DNA of 53,919 nucleotides from a virus: positions 1-53,919 of IMG/VR virus record IMGVR_UViG_3300032240_000787; one strand, 5' to 3'. Within the stretch, counting starts at the first letter, position 1; each line of letters opens with the position of its first letter. Shown piece after piece: positions 1-9,778 of this stretch. The notes under the pieces were generated by a model. That model was not told the origin of the DNA. It was given only the letters and a program-made list of their open reading frames with translations, and did not search any database. A program made the position numbers and the translations under genes.

Positions 1-836
1 CATCTGCCTTGGCTGGGGCTGGTCTGTTGGCAAGCGGCCTGACCCTCAACCAAGCGCTGAACATTACGGCCTACACGGTCAGCCAGACATTGACCTCTGC
101 GGCCCGGGCGCAGTTCAACGTGTGGAACGGTGGAGTCGGCTCATTTACCCTGCCGTCTGCGGCATCAGTTGGAAACAACTGGTTCACCATTTTCCGCAAC
201 AACGGATCTGGCATATTGACGCTCACGCCAATCGGCACTGACACCATTGATGGCAATGCAAATCAGCAACTGCAGTTGACCGAATCGCTGGTGCTGGTAT
301 CGAATGGATCATCCGGCTACAACTCGTATGCCTATGGCCGCTCCAACCAGTTCGCCTTCACGCAGTTGACCCAAACAGTCACCGGCGGCACATTGACTCT
401 CACGTCTGCCCAAGGCTCCAACATCATTCAGGAGTACTTTGGCACGCTGACATCCAACCAGATCGTCATCTTGCCCTCGACTGTGCAGTTGTATTCCTTG
501 CAGAATGCAACGACTGGTGCATACACAATGACGTTCAAAACGTCCGCAGTTGGCGGCTCAACTGTGGTTGTTGGCCAAGGCCAGACCGCATTTGTGGTGT
601 GTGACGGCACCAATGTGTACAGCACGACATCAAGTTCTGTTCTGGCACCAACGACTCTGACTCTTTCACCGGGTTCTGTGAGTACGCCGTCGATTAACTT
701 CACCGGCAGTACCAGCACCGGCATGTATCTGCCAGCGTCCAATCAGCTTGGTCTCGCCATCAACGGCGTTCAGCAATTCCTTTTGACGTCCAGTGGCCTG
801 ACGGTGGCAAGTGGCATCTCTGGGGGCACGTTCTAA
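1..836 (+). CDS. Tail-fibre-like structural protein, C-terminal part (5' end cut by window edge)
   Basis: The frame is open from base 3 with no convincing start, so this is the 3' part of a gene. The product is rich in Ser, Thr, Gly and Asn, beta-rich in style, with no membrane segments. Near the C-terminus it carries the segment [17 protein letters not shown] followed by [11 protein letters not shown]. This resembles the 'P-a-i-x-F-x-G-D-t-n-T-G-i-y' repeat common in phage tail fibres. It is probably the continuation of the truncated frame at 53559-53919. The two join in frame if the molecule is circular (1197 nt, 398 aa plus stop). The stop overlaps the next start by one base (TAATG). A fibre or tail role is inferred from composition and context. 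Confidence 0.75.
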   Translation, partial: SALAGAGLLASGLTLNQALNITAYTVSQTLTSAARAQFNVWNGGVGSFTLPSAASVGNNWFTIFRNNGSGILTLTPIGTDTIDGNANQQLQLTESLVLVSNGSSGYNSYAYGRSNQFAFTQLTQTVTGGTLTLTSAQGSNIIQEYFGTLTSNQIVILPSTVQLYSLQNATTGAYTMTFKTSAVGGSTVVVGQGQTAFVVCDGTNVYSTTSSSVLAPTTLTLSPGSVSTPSINFTGSTSTGMYLPASNQLGLAINGVQQFLLTSSGLTVASGISGGTF

Positions 837-3079
837 TGACAGCGAAGGTCATCCAGCTACAGGTTTTACCGGGCATCCAGCGTGATGGAACGCAGTTTGC
901 GGCCCCAACCTATGTGGATGGGGAGTGGGTGCGCTTTCAAAACAAACTGCCACGCAAAATAGGCGGTTACAAGGGCATCTTTTTGAATGCCAGCGGCATC
1001 TCTCGCGGCATGACCATGACCTCTGTCAACGGCCTGAACTACGTGGTTTCGGGCTATAGCCTTGGCCTTGAGCAGTGGTACACCGACAACGACGATGGCG
1101 TGGGCTACGGCCCGGTTTCGTATACGATTCTTGGCGGCGTGGTCACACTGCAGATCGTCAACAACGGTGGCGGCTCATATGTCTCTGGCACCTACACCGG
1201 TGTCACGCTGACCGGCGGCACGGGGTCTGGCGCGAAGGCGACTATCGTCATTACATCAGGCTCAATCACCAGCGCAACGATCACAACTGCAGGCACTGGG
1301 TATCAGGTCGGCGACTTGCTCAGTGCGTCTGCGGCGTCTCTTGGCGGTCTGGGCAGTGGCTTGTCCTTGCTGGTGTTGCAGAACACCATATGGACTGGCG
1401 GAAGCAGCACCCTCTGGCAGTTTGACATCGGTTATGACTCAACCGGCGGCTCGACCAACAACTTGGTGGCCCACCCCGGGCAGAACCTGACTGCCATCGA
1501 CTCAACGGTAAATTCACGCCCCCTGTATGGCGCTTTCCCGGGCACGTCCCTAACCCCGGTGGGCATCTTTACGCTCACTAGTTGCTACCTGAACGGGAGC
1601 ACCATTGCCATCAACGGCACCAACTACCTGATCGGCATTGGCCAGACCGTGTCCGGCACCGGCATCACGGCAGGAACCACTGTCACGGCTTCTTCGGTGA
1701 GCGTCGGAGCGGTGTTCTTGGGCTATATGTCTGGCACCACATTGACTGTCACGGCGGTCACCTCAGGGGTGCTGGTGGTCGGCCAGACCATCACAGGTGC
1801 ATCTGGGGTCACTGTGACCGCAGGAACGACCATTACAGCCCGGGGAACTGGCACGGGCGGGGTAGGCACCTACACCATCAACAACTCGCAGACAGTGGGC
1901 GGTACGACCAACCTGTTGCAGTTTGGCGGCAGTGGCACCACCTTGGTCACAACATCGGCCTCCATGACCACCGGCACGGTCGATGTCAGCTTTGACAACA
2001 ACATCAGCGTGTCTGGCGGCGTGGTGATGCTCCACCCGTACCTGTTCGTGTATGGCAACAACGGCCTGATCCAAAACTGCGCCGCTGGCAACTTCAACGA
2101 CTGGGTGTCGTCGGACGCCAACGCCAACAACTTGTCCACAGGCAAGATCGTCAAAGGCCTGCCTGTGCGAGGCGGCACGACCTCTCCCGCCGGTCTGTTC
2201 TGGTCGTTGGATTCCATCGTCCGAGTGACCTACACCCCGTCCACAGTCAATGGACTGAACTTCTATTGGAAGTACGACCTGATCACCAGCCAGTCGTCGA
2301 TCATGTCGTCGTCGTGCGTCATTGAGTACGACGGCATCTTCTACTGGATTGGCTCCGACCGATTCCTGTCGTACAACGGCGTGGTGCAGGAAATCCCAAA
2401 CAACCTGAACCAGAACTACTTTTTCGACAACCTGAACTATGCCCAGCGCCAAAAGGTCTGGGTAACAAAGGTTCCTCGATGGGGCGAGATCTGGTGGTTT
2501 TACCCCAAGGGAGACGCCACTGAATGCACGGACGCCATCATCTACAACGTGCGCGACAAGACATGGTACGACGCCGGAGAAGCCCCCGGAGCGCGTCGTT
2601 CTGCCGGGACGTTCTCCGAGGTGTTCCGCAAGCCTATCTGGGGCGGCAACGTGGCCAACACGACCGGCAAGTACACCCTCTGGCAACACGAGTCTGGCAC
2701 GGACGAGGTGTACACCACCAACGTCAACGCCATCCGTTCCTCGTTTGAGACTAACAACTTGGGCTGGGTCACTGGTGGCCCGGGAAACCCGCAACTGTCT
2801 GGCGACAACCGCTGGTTGCGTCTGGAGCGCGTCGAACCCGATTTTGTGCAGAGCGGCGACATGAACATGTACGTGACCGGCCAAGGCTATGCCGATGGCG
2901 AGGTGCAGACATCAGCGCCCTATGTGTTTTCGCCCACAACCCTTAAAATTGACCTGCGTGAGCAGCGCCGCTTGTTGCGTTTGAAGTTTGAGTCAAACAC
3001 ATACAACGGCGACTACTACATGGGAAAGATCCTGCTGAGTGCAGAGATTGGCGACGAACGCTCCACAGGCAATCCGTAA
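836..3079 (+). CDS. Large virion structural protein with repeat modules (tail/neck component)
   Basis: 747 aa. The N-terminus ([31 protein letters not shown]) and the C-terminal half ([24 protein letters not shown]) look like a conserved podovirus structural protein found next to adaptor genes. Between them lie two kinds of inserted low-complexity module. One is a Gly/Thr repeat at about residues 100-175. The other is two copies of a 'vGQtitGxGitaGTxIta' module at about 265-360, also present in the proteins at 40846 and 49865. It is translationally coupled to the upstream fibre gene and to the downstream HNH gene by TAATG overlaps. A tail-tube or stopper-like role is inferred from gene order only. 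Confidence 0.7.
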   Translation: MTAKVIQLQVLPGIQRDGTQFAAPTYVDGEWVRFQNKLPRKIGGYKGIFLNASGISRGMTMTSVNGLNYVVSGYSLGLEQWYTDNDDGVGYGPVSYTILGGVVTLQIVNNGGGSYVSGTYTGVTLTGGTGSGAKATIVITSGSITSATITTAGTGYQVGDLLSASAASLGGLGSGLSLLVLQNTIWTGGSSTLWQFDIGYDSTGGSTNNLVAHPGQNLTAIDSTVNSRPLYGAFPGTSLTPVGIFTLTSCYLNGSTIAINGTNYLIGIGQTVSGTGITAGTTVTASSVSVGAVFLGYMSGTTLTVTAVTSGVLVVGQTITGASGVTVTAGTTITARGTGTGGVGTYTINNSQTVGGTTNLLQFGGSGTTLVTTSASMTTGTVDVSFDNNISVSGGVVMLHPYLFVYGNNGLIQNCAAGNFNDWVSSDANANNLSTGKIVKGLPVRGGTTSPAGLFWSLDSIVRVTYTPSTVNGLNFYWKYDLITSQSSIMSSSCVIEYDGIFYWIGSDRFLSYNGVVQEIPNNLNQNYFFDNLNYAQRQKVWVTKVPRWGEIWWFYPKGDATECTDAIIYNVRDKTWYDAGEAPGARRSAGTFSEVFRKPIWGGNVANTTGKYTLWQHESGTDEVYTTNVNAIRSSFETNNLGWVTGGPGNPQLSGDNRWLRLERVEPDFVQSGDMNMYVTGQGYADGEVQTSAPYVFSPTTLKIDLREQRRLLRLKFESNTYNGDYYMGKILLSAEIGDERSTGNP

Positions 3080-3618
3080 TGATCCCAAAAACAGGAAAAG
3101 AAGCTCGTGCGCTAGGCGTTCCTCGCTATTTCACGGGGATTGCTTGCAAGCGAGGCCATCTATCGGAACGATATGCCGATGGCGGGCACTGTGTGGAGTG
3201 TGACAATCAAAGATTGCGCCCGGAAGGTCAGCACAAGCAAGCCACAAAACGGTATTACGATGCCAACAAAGAAAAGTGCTTTGCTGCAACAAAAGTCTGG
3301 AAAGAAAAATCCGGCATGGGCTACGAGTACACAAAACGCTCTAGAGCAAAAAATCCCAGTTTGATGCATTTTGCAAATGCAAAAAGACATGCGGCCAAGA
3401 TGAATCGAACGCCCGCATGGCTAAATGCCGGGCATTGGCTGGAGATAGAAAGCGTTTACAAGTATTGTTCCGCATTGAGAGTTGTGGGGTTAGACTACGA
3501 AGTCGATCACATAATTCCATTGCAAGGAAAGTTGGTTTCAGGCCTTCATGCGCCATGGAATCTTCAGGTATTGCCTGCCTCTGAAAACGCATCCAAGGGA
3601 AATCGAGTATGGCAATAA
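3079..3618 (+). CDS. HNH endonuclease (homing-type)
   Basis: 179 aa. The C-terminal HNH core is visible: DH at residues 143-144 in EVDHIIPLQGK, H157 in GLHAPWNLQVLP, and N170 in ASENASKGN. An N-terminal Cys/His group (C23, H27, C38, C41) could bind zinc. The family nicks or cuts DNA and often acts as a free-standing selfish gene. It lies between a virion gene and a 78-aa gene, overlapping both (TAATG upstream, 10 nt downstream). It is more A+T-rich than the upstream virion gene, which suggests recent transfer. A packaging-associated HNH role is less likely because it is far from the terminase genes. Confidence 0.85.
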   Translation: MIPKTGKEARALGVPRYFTGIACKRGHLSERYADGGHCVECDNQRLRPEGQHKQATKRYYDANKEKCFAATKVWKEKSGMGYEYTKRSRAKNPSLMHFANAKRHAAKMNRTPAWLNAGHWLEIESVYKYCSALRVVGLDYEVDHIIPLQGKLVSGLHAPWNLQVLPASENASKGNRVWQ

Positions 3619-3845
3619 CATACGATCCTCGCAACATGGAATGGGACTTCTACTGCAGTCTGATGGCAGAGTTGTTCTCAGGAAACCAGATCGGTACAGT
3701 GCCCGAGGATCAGTGGCGCGAGTGGGTGGATGGCATCAACGGCATCGGGTTCTTTGTGCAGTCTGCTATCCCCGACCAGCGCACATGCGAGACATGGCAG
3801 GAGTGGGCCGAGCAGATGGTTGGCATTATGTCGATTGTGGCTTAA
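3609..3845 (+). CDS. Conserved-looking small phage protein, unknown function
   Basis: 78 aa, acidic and Trp-rich (MEWDFYCSLMAELF, EDQWREWVDGING, ETWQEWAEQMVG), probably helical, with no signal peptide or membrane segment. The start lies 10 nt inside the HNH gene and the stop 3 nt before the next large gene, so it belongs to the virion operon. Not recognised as a known family. By position it may be a small accessory of the neighbouring internal virion proteins. Confidence 0.65.
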   Translation: MAITYDPRNMEWDFYCSLMAELFSGNQIGTVPEDQWREWVDGINGIGFFVQSAIPDQRTCETWQEWAEQMVGIMSIVA

Positions 3846-3848
3846 AAA

Positions 3849-6800
3849 ATGGCATCTACTGATACAACCACATATGACCTTTCTTGGATCAATAATGGTC
3901 GAGGGTTGTGGAAAAACCCATACACAGGTGAGGTGGTATGGAACGGTTCAACTCCGCCATCAGAAGCGCTTGTTAAGCCTTCATACTCTTCAGTTGCAGA
4001 TCAAATCATGGCCCAAGGTCTTTCTGGCCAATGGCAAGGTCAGGGGTTTGGCTCGGCGTATGGAAATGCCATGGACATGGCAAAGATTCTTTCTGGAATC
4101 GGCATTACTGACATCAAGCAATTTGGAGAGATTCCAACATACACGCCTGTTCAAATGCGGTATGTGTACCAAGGAGAAACAGCAAAACAAAACCCCGATG
4201 GCACGTTTTCTGTAGATATTCCTGTAAACCCAGATTCAGATTATCCAAGCTATCAAACTGTTACCGTTCCAGCAAATGCAGTCACAAAACAATATGGAAC
4301 AACCCAGACTTCTGGGAATTACGATGCGTTTGTCAGTGAATTTGTTCCTGTAGACCCTTCAAAAGTCACCACTCAAAATGGGCAACTTGTTGCGCAAACA
4401 GGCACAACCTATGGGAACAAAGAAACAGGGCAGGTTGTCCCCAACACCTACAGCGAACGCCAGACTGGCAATGCTTGGGGTGGGACTTATGCTGGCGAAG
4501 GTAGCACTGGATACCGAGTCCAATTTGGCCCGGACGGCACGCCTTATTTTTATACCACGTATCAAGACACCAGTGACAAGGCAGATTTGCTTCCTCTTTT
4601 GGCGGTTGCTGGCGCGGCACTGACTGGTGGCACAAGTCTTGGTTTGCTTGGCGCAGAAGGCGCAATTGATGCAGGGGCAGGATTTTTACCAATTGGTGGA
4701 ACTGCTGGGACTGCACTTACACCTGCAGCAATTGAATCGGGACTTGGGACTGCGGGTTATGGAGTTAGTCAAGGCGCACTTGCATCCGGTCTTTTTGACG
4801 CATCAACAATAGGCGCGGGTGCTGGCGCTGCTGCTGGCGTGGGTGCTCTTGATGCGGCAGGCGCAGGGGCGGCAGGTACAGGAACTGCAAGCGCAGGGGC
4901 CGCGACAGGGTCTAGCGCTGCGGCAGGCTCCGGCGTAGTGGGTACATCTGGCCAATCATTGGCCATGAAGATTGGTACATCGCTGGGCTTCAGTGATCCT
5001 CTCGCGGCTAGGGTGGCTGGTAATGCTCTGTTGCAAGGCTCATTGTCTTCGGCCATGGGCGGCAACTTCGTCACCGGCGCAATCACGGGCGGCATCATGG
5101 GCGGGTTCCCTGCCCAGCAACTTGGCTCCATGGTCACTGATGGTCTGGCAAAAGTAGGTATTGACCTGCCTGTTGGCCAACTGGAACAAAAAGCTATTGG
5201 CAATGCCATCTATGGGACATTGCTCAATGGCGGTGATGTGAGCAAAGGCATCACCAACGCCATCGCAATGTATGGCGGCGAGAAGGTGGCTTACTCCGAC
5301 ACGGTGAACAACTGGCTCAAAAACAGTGACATCACCGGCGCGGCAGCATCCGCAATTCGCGGCGGCTTGGCCGGGGGCATTACTGCCGGGATCAAGGGCC
5401 AAGACATTCTGACGGGCACGGTCTCTGGTGCTGGTGCGTCTGCCGTGGCCACATTGGCCAAAGACTATTTGGTGTCGAAGGACATGGATCCGGCCAAGGC
5501 GGAGTCCCTGTCAAAGTCAGCCGCCGCATTTGCAGCGGCCAAACTGTCTGGCCAATCTGACCAAAATGCCTACATCGCCGCTGTTCTAGCTGGTGGTTCT
5601 GCGGCCAATGCACAGCAGGCCGTCAGCGACATCAACAAAATTTCCATAGCCAAACTTGGTGATCAAGCTGTCATTCAGTCCAGCCTCAGTGCTGATGCCC
5701 TGCAAAAGCAACTTGAGGCGGCTCCGATTGAAGAGAATGCCGCTCCGACACTCAACACCGGGACGGGCACAGATGTACCCCCTCCCGGAGGATTGCCAGA
5801 GGTTGTAGGCAGTTCTGGCTCGTCGTCAGGTTCTTCGGCGGGTTCCTCGACTTCAGAGTCGCCATTGTCAACTGCTGACACCACAAAATCAGCAGATGCG
5901 ACAACCGGCAAGTCTGGCTATTACGACGAAGTCACTGGCAAGTTCATTGAATCCCCTCTTGGCGGTCTACCGGCACCATTGACAAATGAGACATCTGGCA
6001 CTGGCACCGTTGGCGATTACACCAATGTGCAGAAGTTTGATGACGGAAGCACGATCATCACCGACAAAGATGGCAACATCATCGGGTCTACTCCTGCCAC
6101 AATTCAGATCAACGATACCGGCGCAAAGGTTGAGGCGTCTGCTGGTGCCGCGCCTGTTACAGCAGGGTCTCAGCCGCCACCTCCACCAGTAACCCCAGCG
6201 GCGGCAAAACCGCCTGCAACTCCGTCTGGCGGTCTCCCAACGACATCTGGCGGCGGGTACAAAGACCCAACATTCACCGTCACCCCGCAGTTTCTTGCGG
6301 CGGCACCTGTGACTGGGTCTCAATCACAAGAAGGGCAGGAAAAATTGCACCAACTATTCTCATCCCTTACCCCTGCCTTGGCTGCGGTCATGGCAGAGCG
6401 CGGCTTTGCCCCCAATCAACAACCGCAACAGATCAAGACGCCCAGCTTTGAAGAGCAAGCGGCCATGTACGGCTACAGGCCTGATGCACCCGAGTTTTTT
6501 GCTGGCGGCGGCGGAGTTTCAACTGGTCAAAAACTTTTTGATGAGACGCAGAATTTGATGAACAGCATGGCTCCAAAATTCACCGTAAAACCGGGAATGT
6601 TGGAGGCTGCTCCAGTGCAAGAAATGAAGTCCCGCCTGTCGGGCCTCACACACCTTGCACAAGGCCCACTGAAGGCCGCAAAGCCCCTTGGAGGGCTTGC
6701 CCATGGTGGACTGCCAGACAAGTACTCTGAGGCCGCTCCAAGGGGCCATAAGCCCGAATTCATCACCGGCCTGACTGGGTACTATGCTCAGGGCGACGGC

Positions 6801-7175
6801 ACCGGCCAGTCTGACGACATCCCCGCCATGCTCCATGATGGCGACTATGTGATGGATGCCGAGGCTGTTTCCGCCCTTGGGGATGGCTCCAGCAACGCTG
6901 GGGCGCAGGCTTTGGCCAAGTTCCAGCACGCCGTCCCTCACCGCGATGGTGGGCCGGTCTATGGACGCCCTGTCGCGGCCAAGATCGCTGATGGCGAGTA
7001 CGTGTTCCCGGAAGCATTTGTCACAGCGCTCGGGGGCGGCGACAATAGGCGTGGGTCACACATGCTTGACGCTATGCGCGAAGAGTTGCGGGAGCACAAA
7101 AGATCCGCTCCCAACAGTAAAATTCCTCCAAAGGCGAAAAGTCCTCTTGACTACCTCAGGATGGCGAAAGGTTAA
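3849..7175 (+). CDS. Large Ala/Gly-rich internal virion or tape-measure-like protein
   Basis: 1108 aa. The N-terminal 280 residues are ordinary. The middle (about 250-600) is Ala/Gly-rich with glycine-zipper-like hydrophobic stretches such as AIRGGLAGGITAGIKG, suggesting membrane interaction. A Pro/Ser/Thr-rich linker follows. The C-terminus holds SDDIPAMLHDGDYVMDAEAV and ADGEYVFPEAFVTALGGG, a 'DGEYV' motif often seen at the C-termini of podovirus internal or tail proteins. An ejection-protein role is inferred from this tail and from the two similar genes and the muramidase downstream. The first ~900 bp are visibly more A+T-rich than the rest, suggesting mosaic origin. Confidence 0.7.
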   Translation: MASTDTTTYDLSWINNGRGLWKNPYTGEVVWNGSTPPSEALVKPSYSSVADQIMAQGLSGQWQGQGFGSAYGNAMDMAKILSGIGITDIKQFGEIPTYTPVQMRYVYQGETAKQNPDGTFSVDIPVNPDSDYPSYQTVTVPANAVTKQYGTTQTSGNYDAFVSEFVPVDPSKVTTQNGQLVAQTGTTYGNKETGQVVPNTYSERQTGNAWGGTYAGEGSTGYRVQFGPDGTPYFYTTYQDTSDKADLLPLLAVAGAALTGGTSLGLLGAEGAIDAGAGFLPIGGTAGTALTPAAIESGLGTAGYGVSQGALASGLFDASTIGAGAGAAAGVGALDAAGAGAAGTGTASAGAATGSSAAAGSGVVGTSGQSLAMKIGTSLGFSDPLAARVAGNALLQGSLSSAMGGNFVTGAITGGIMGGFPAQQLGSMVTDGLAKVGIDLPVGQLEQKAIGNAIYGTLLNGGDVSKGITNAIAMYGGEKVAYSDTVNNWLKNSDITGAAASAIRGGLAGGITAGIKGQDILTGTVSGAGASAVATLAKDYLVSKDMDPAKAESLSKSAAAFAAAKLSGQSDQNAYIAAVLAGGSAANAQQAVSDINKISIAKLGDQAVIQSSLSADALQKQLEAAPIEENAAPTLNTGTGTDVPPPGGLPEVVGSSGSSSGSSAGSSTSESPLSTADTTKSADATTGKSGYYDEVTGKFIESPLGGLPAPLTNETSGTGTVGDYTNVQKFDDGSTIITDKDGNIIGSTPATIQINDTGAKVEASAGAAPVTAGSQPPPPPVTPAAAKPPATPSGGLPTTSGGGYKDPTFTVTPQFLAAAPVTGSQSQEGQEKLHQLFSSLTPALAAVMAERGFAPNQQPQQIKTPSFEEQAAMYGYRPDAPEFFAGGGGVSTGQKLFDETQNLMNSMAPKFTVKPGMLEAAPVQEMKSRLSGLTHLAQGPLKAAKPLGGLAHGGLPDKYSEAAPRGHKPEFITGLTGYYAQGDGTGQSDDIPAMLHDGDYVMDAEAVSALGDGSSNAGAQALAKFQHAVPHRDGGPVYGRPVAAKIADGEYVFPEAFVTALGGGDNRRGSHMLDAMREELREHKRSAPNSKIPPKAKSPLDYLRMAKG

Positions 7176-7178
7176 AAA

Positions 7179-8240
7179 ATGGCAAACCTCCTGCAAAGTT
7201 CAGAAAGTTCGGCAACAAAAGCGCCGGATTACTACAACACGTACCTAAGCGACCTTGCGACAAAGGGCGCTACGGCGGCGGGTAATGCCCAGTACATTGG
7301 TGCGCAACCACTCCAGCAACAGGCATTTGACCAAGTGGCTGGTGCGGCTTCTGCCTACAAGCCTACGCTGGAGTCCGCAGGGAACACCCTGCAGTCGGCG
7401 GCAGACTACACAAGCCCCCTGAGCGCGGCTCAAAGCTACCTGCAGTCGGCTGAAATGAACCCGGCGCAACGGGCATCTGGCTACATGAGTCCATATGTGG
7501 CCAACGTGGTCAATGCCATCGGTGATGCTGGCCAGCGCAACATCATGCAGAACTTGGCACCGCAGGCCACCGCAGGCGCTGTCGGATCTGGCCAGTTTGG
7601 CTCCAAGCGTGGTGCCGAGGTTCTTGGCCAGACCATTGCCAATGCCAACAAGGACATCCAGAACCAGCAGTACCAAGCCCTGAACAGCGGCTACAGCGAT
7701 GCCTTAAAGACCGCCATGGCGCAGAACCAACTGGAAAGCCAGTTGGGTAGCACTGCAGGCCAGCTTGAGTCCTATGGCCAGCAGAACCTCACAACTGCAG
7801 GCAAGGCCTTGTCCGATTTGGCATCGACCAACCAGAACCTGAGTCTGGCCGACATCAATGCCCTTTCCACTTTGGGTGGCCAGCAACAGACCATCCTGCA
7901 GAATCAACAGAACTACCCTCTGACCAACCTGTCCACATTGGCTGGCATGCTTCGTGGCTACAACGTGCCAACCACAACCACGAAGACCGCAACAGGCTCT
8001 CCGCTGTCAGCGCTGGCCACCATGGGTTCTATTGGTAATGCCGTTACCAACGGCGCTCTGGGAACTTTGTTGGGCGCAAAATTGACTGATTATTTCAATG
8101 GAACTGGCGGCAATACAGACACGACTTCCACTGGAAACACATATGGCAATGCTTCAAACGCTTGGGTGCAAGATCAATCGACTCAGATGCCCAGTTTGAA
8201 TCCCGCTAACATTGATCCTAATGCAGGTTGGAGTATCTAA
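7179..8240 (+). CDS. Internal virion (ejection-type) protein, Gln/Ala-rich
   Basis: 353 aa, helical, rich in Gln, Ala, Asn and Ser. The segment YMSPYVANVVNAIGD followed by AGAVGSGQFGSKRGAE matches a pattern ('mNPYxxxVvdaa...ataaGafGgsr') I associate with a protein seen in many podovirus-like marine and freshwater phages; this is from memory. It sits 3 nt after the 1108-aa gene and directly before another internal-protein candidate. A role in DNA delivery is inferred from context. No enzyme motif is visible. The last ~200 bp turn A+T-rich. Confidence 0.65.
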   Translation: MANLLQSSESSATKAPDYYNTYLSDLATKGATAAGNAQYIGAQPLQQQAFDQVAGAASAYKPTLESAGNTLQSAADYTSPLSAAQSYLQSAEMNPAQRASGYMSPYVANVVNAIGDAGQRNIMQNLAPQATAGAVGSGQFGSKRGAEVLGQTIANANKDIQNQQYQALNSGYSDALKTAMAQNQLESQLGSTAGQLESYGQQNLTTAGKALSDLASTNQNLSLADINALSTLGGQQQTILQNQQNYPLTNLSTLAGMLRGYNVPTTTTKTATGSPLSALATMGSIGNAVTNGALGTLLGAKLTDYFNGTGGNTDTTSTGNTYGNASNAWVQDQSTQMPSLNPANIDPNAGWSI

Positions 8241-8242
8241 TC

Positions 8243-9769
8243 ATGTTCGGAACAAAATCACCACTGTCTACATCTGGCCCTCCCGAATTGGATGTCAAGC
8301 CTGTAAACATCATTGGACAGATTAACCCTGCCGGTCAGGAAGAGCCTGAAATCAGAGATGCACAGCAGGCTGCTCTTGAAGCCCAATTGAAGTACGCCAA
8401 GTCGCTTGAAGAGCGCTATGCCCAGCCTAATTGGTACAGAATTGCTGCGGCCTTTGCAAAACCACAGCTTGGTGGCTTCATAGCGTCGCTTGGCTCTGCG
8501 GCAGATGTGGCTGGTGAAAATCTTGAAATGCAACGTGCAGTTGCTCCGACCATTGAAAGAATGCGTGCTGAAGTTGCCGCTGGTCAGGCTGGCCTGTCTC
8601 AACGCAACCTGCAAGAACGTCTTTCAAAAGAACTTGATTCTGAAGGATGGAAAGATCCTGTCAAGATGATGAGGGCATATCGCCTTGATCCGAAATCTGC
8701 AATTGGTGAAGCAATTGCAAAAAATCCAGCATTCCAACAAGAGCGACGAGCCGAAACTGGGTTCAATATTGGGCTGCAAGAAAAATTCTTGGACAAGCCT
8801 GCATTGATTACAGAGGATCCCGTTTACAAAAACATTTCCCCAACGCAAAAAGATAAAGAAGAGCATTTGAGAAATTTAAATGCTGTTGTGCCTCCCGGGG
8901 TAGATCCTAAGGCGTGGGCAACAATGCCCTACACAGATCGCCTTAATGCCGTTGCAAAATTCCAAGATGAAAAAGCAAAACAAGGCTTGTCAGAAGGAAC
9001 AGCATTTGGCATTGATGCTGAACGCGCACACAATGTCATTGACCAGCTTGCAGATCTTCGGCAGTTGGCTGCTGACAAGTCTTTGGAACCGGTGTTCTCA
9101 TTGGCGAAAAATGGCGACATCTTCTCCATGGTACGCGCTTACATGAACAAGAACCCGGGCAGTCCAAACGATGCAATTGAAGGTCTCGTTGAGGCCGCAA
9201 TGAAGAATGTCCAGAACCCCGACAATGCCACACGGGCAAAAGTTGATAAGTTGGTCAAGGGCATTTATTCACTTGAAATGCGCTTGCGCGGCTCCACCAT
9301 CAACCCAACAGATGCGGCATCTGCTTTGGTCGAAGCTGCCTCTCCGAGTCTTTCAAACTCCAAAGGAGGCTTCATTGGCATTTTGGATCAATTGGCCCTC
9401 AATGCAAGCCGCGATATTGGAAAAGCAAAGCTGTATCACCAATTGCGGGAAAAAGGACTTGTTTCTGGGCAGGCCGCATTCAATGACGCCATGGAAGGTT
9501 ATAGAAGTCAGATGCGGGATTTGTCTCGCCAGTACGCCACACAATACCCTTCGGAAAGTTTCCCTGAATGGTATGGCTTGCGCGGCAAGTCAGAAAAGAA
9601 AAATCCGCCAAATGCAGCGCCTGCACAGCAACCCTCCGCACGTCCAGCGTCTCAATCAAATGCGTCTAGTTCTCCGCCGGTTGTCATAGGTGATGACGAC
9701 CCAAAATATAAAGCACTGAGCGCTGGCCAGCAATACATTTACAACGGCATGGTGCGAACCAAAAAGTAA
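8243..9769 (+). CDS. Internal virion-type protein, helical, unknown function
   Basis: 508 aa from the ATG at 8243, chosen because GGAG lies 9 nt upstream; a TTG at 8228 in the same frame is less likely. The protein is predominantly helical with Ala, Gln, Lys and Glu. A segment near residues 70-95 (FAKPQLGGFIASLGSAADVAGE) may be amphipathic. The C-terminal 50 residues are a Pro/Ala/Ser linker ending in DDPKYKALSAGQQYIYNG. It lies 2 nt after the previous gene and 9 nt before the muramidase gene, so it is one of a set of probable ejection proteins. No known domain was recognised. Confidence 0.65.
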   Translation: MFGTKSPLSTSGPPELDVKPVNIIGQINPAGQEEPEIRDAQQAALEAQLKYAKSLEERYAQPNWYRIAAAFAKPQLGGFIASLGSAADVAGENLEMQRAVAPTIERMRAEVAAGQAGLSQRNLQERLSKELDSEGWKDPVKMMRAYRLDPKSAIGEAIAKNPAFQQERRAETGFNIGLQEKFLDKPALITEDPVYKNISPTQKDKEEHLRNLNAVVPPGVDPKAWATMPYTDRLNAVAKFQDEKAKQGLSEGTAFGIDAERAHNVIDQLADLRQLAADKSLEPVFSLAKNGDIFSMVRAYMNKNPGSPNDAIEGLVEAAMKNVQNPDNATRAKVDKLVKGIYSLEMRLRGSTINPTDAASALVEAASPSLSNSKGGFIGILDQLALNASRDIGKAKLYHQLREKGLVSGQAAFNDAMEGYRSQMRDLSRQYATQYPSESFPEWYGLRGKSEKKNPPNAAPAQQPSARPASQSNASSSPPVVIGDDDPKYKALSAGQQYIYNGMVRTKK

Positions 9770-9778
9770 GGATCAATC

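Noticed and set aside
1763-2884. 373-codon frame on the minus strand
   Set aside because: Fully antisense to the structural gene at 836-3079; looks like a G+C-driven shadow with His/Arg/Val-rich sequence and no ribosome-binding site context.
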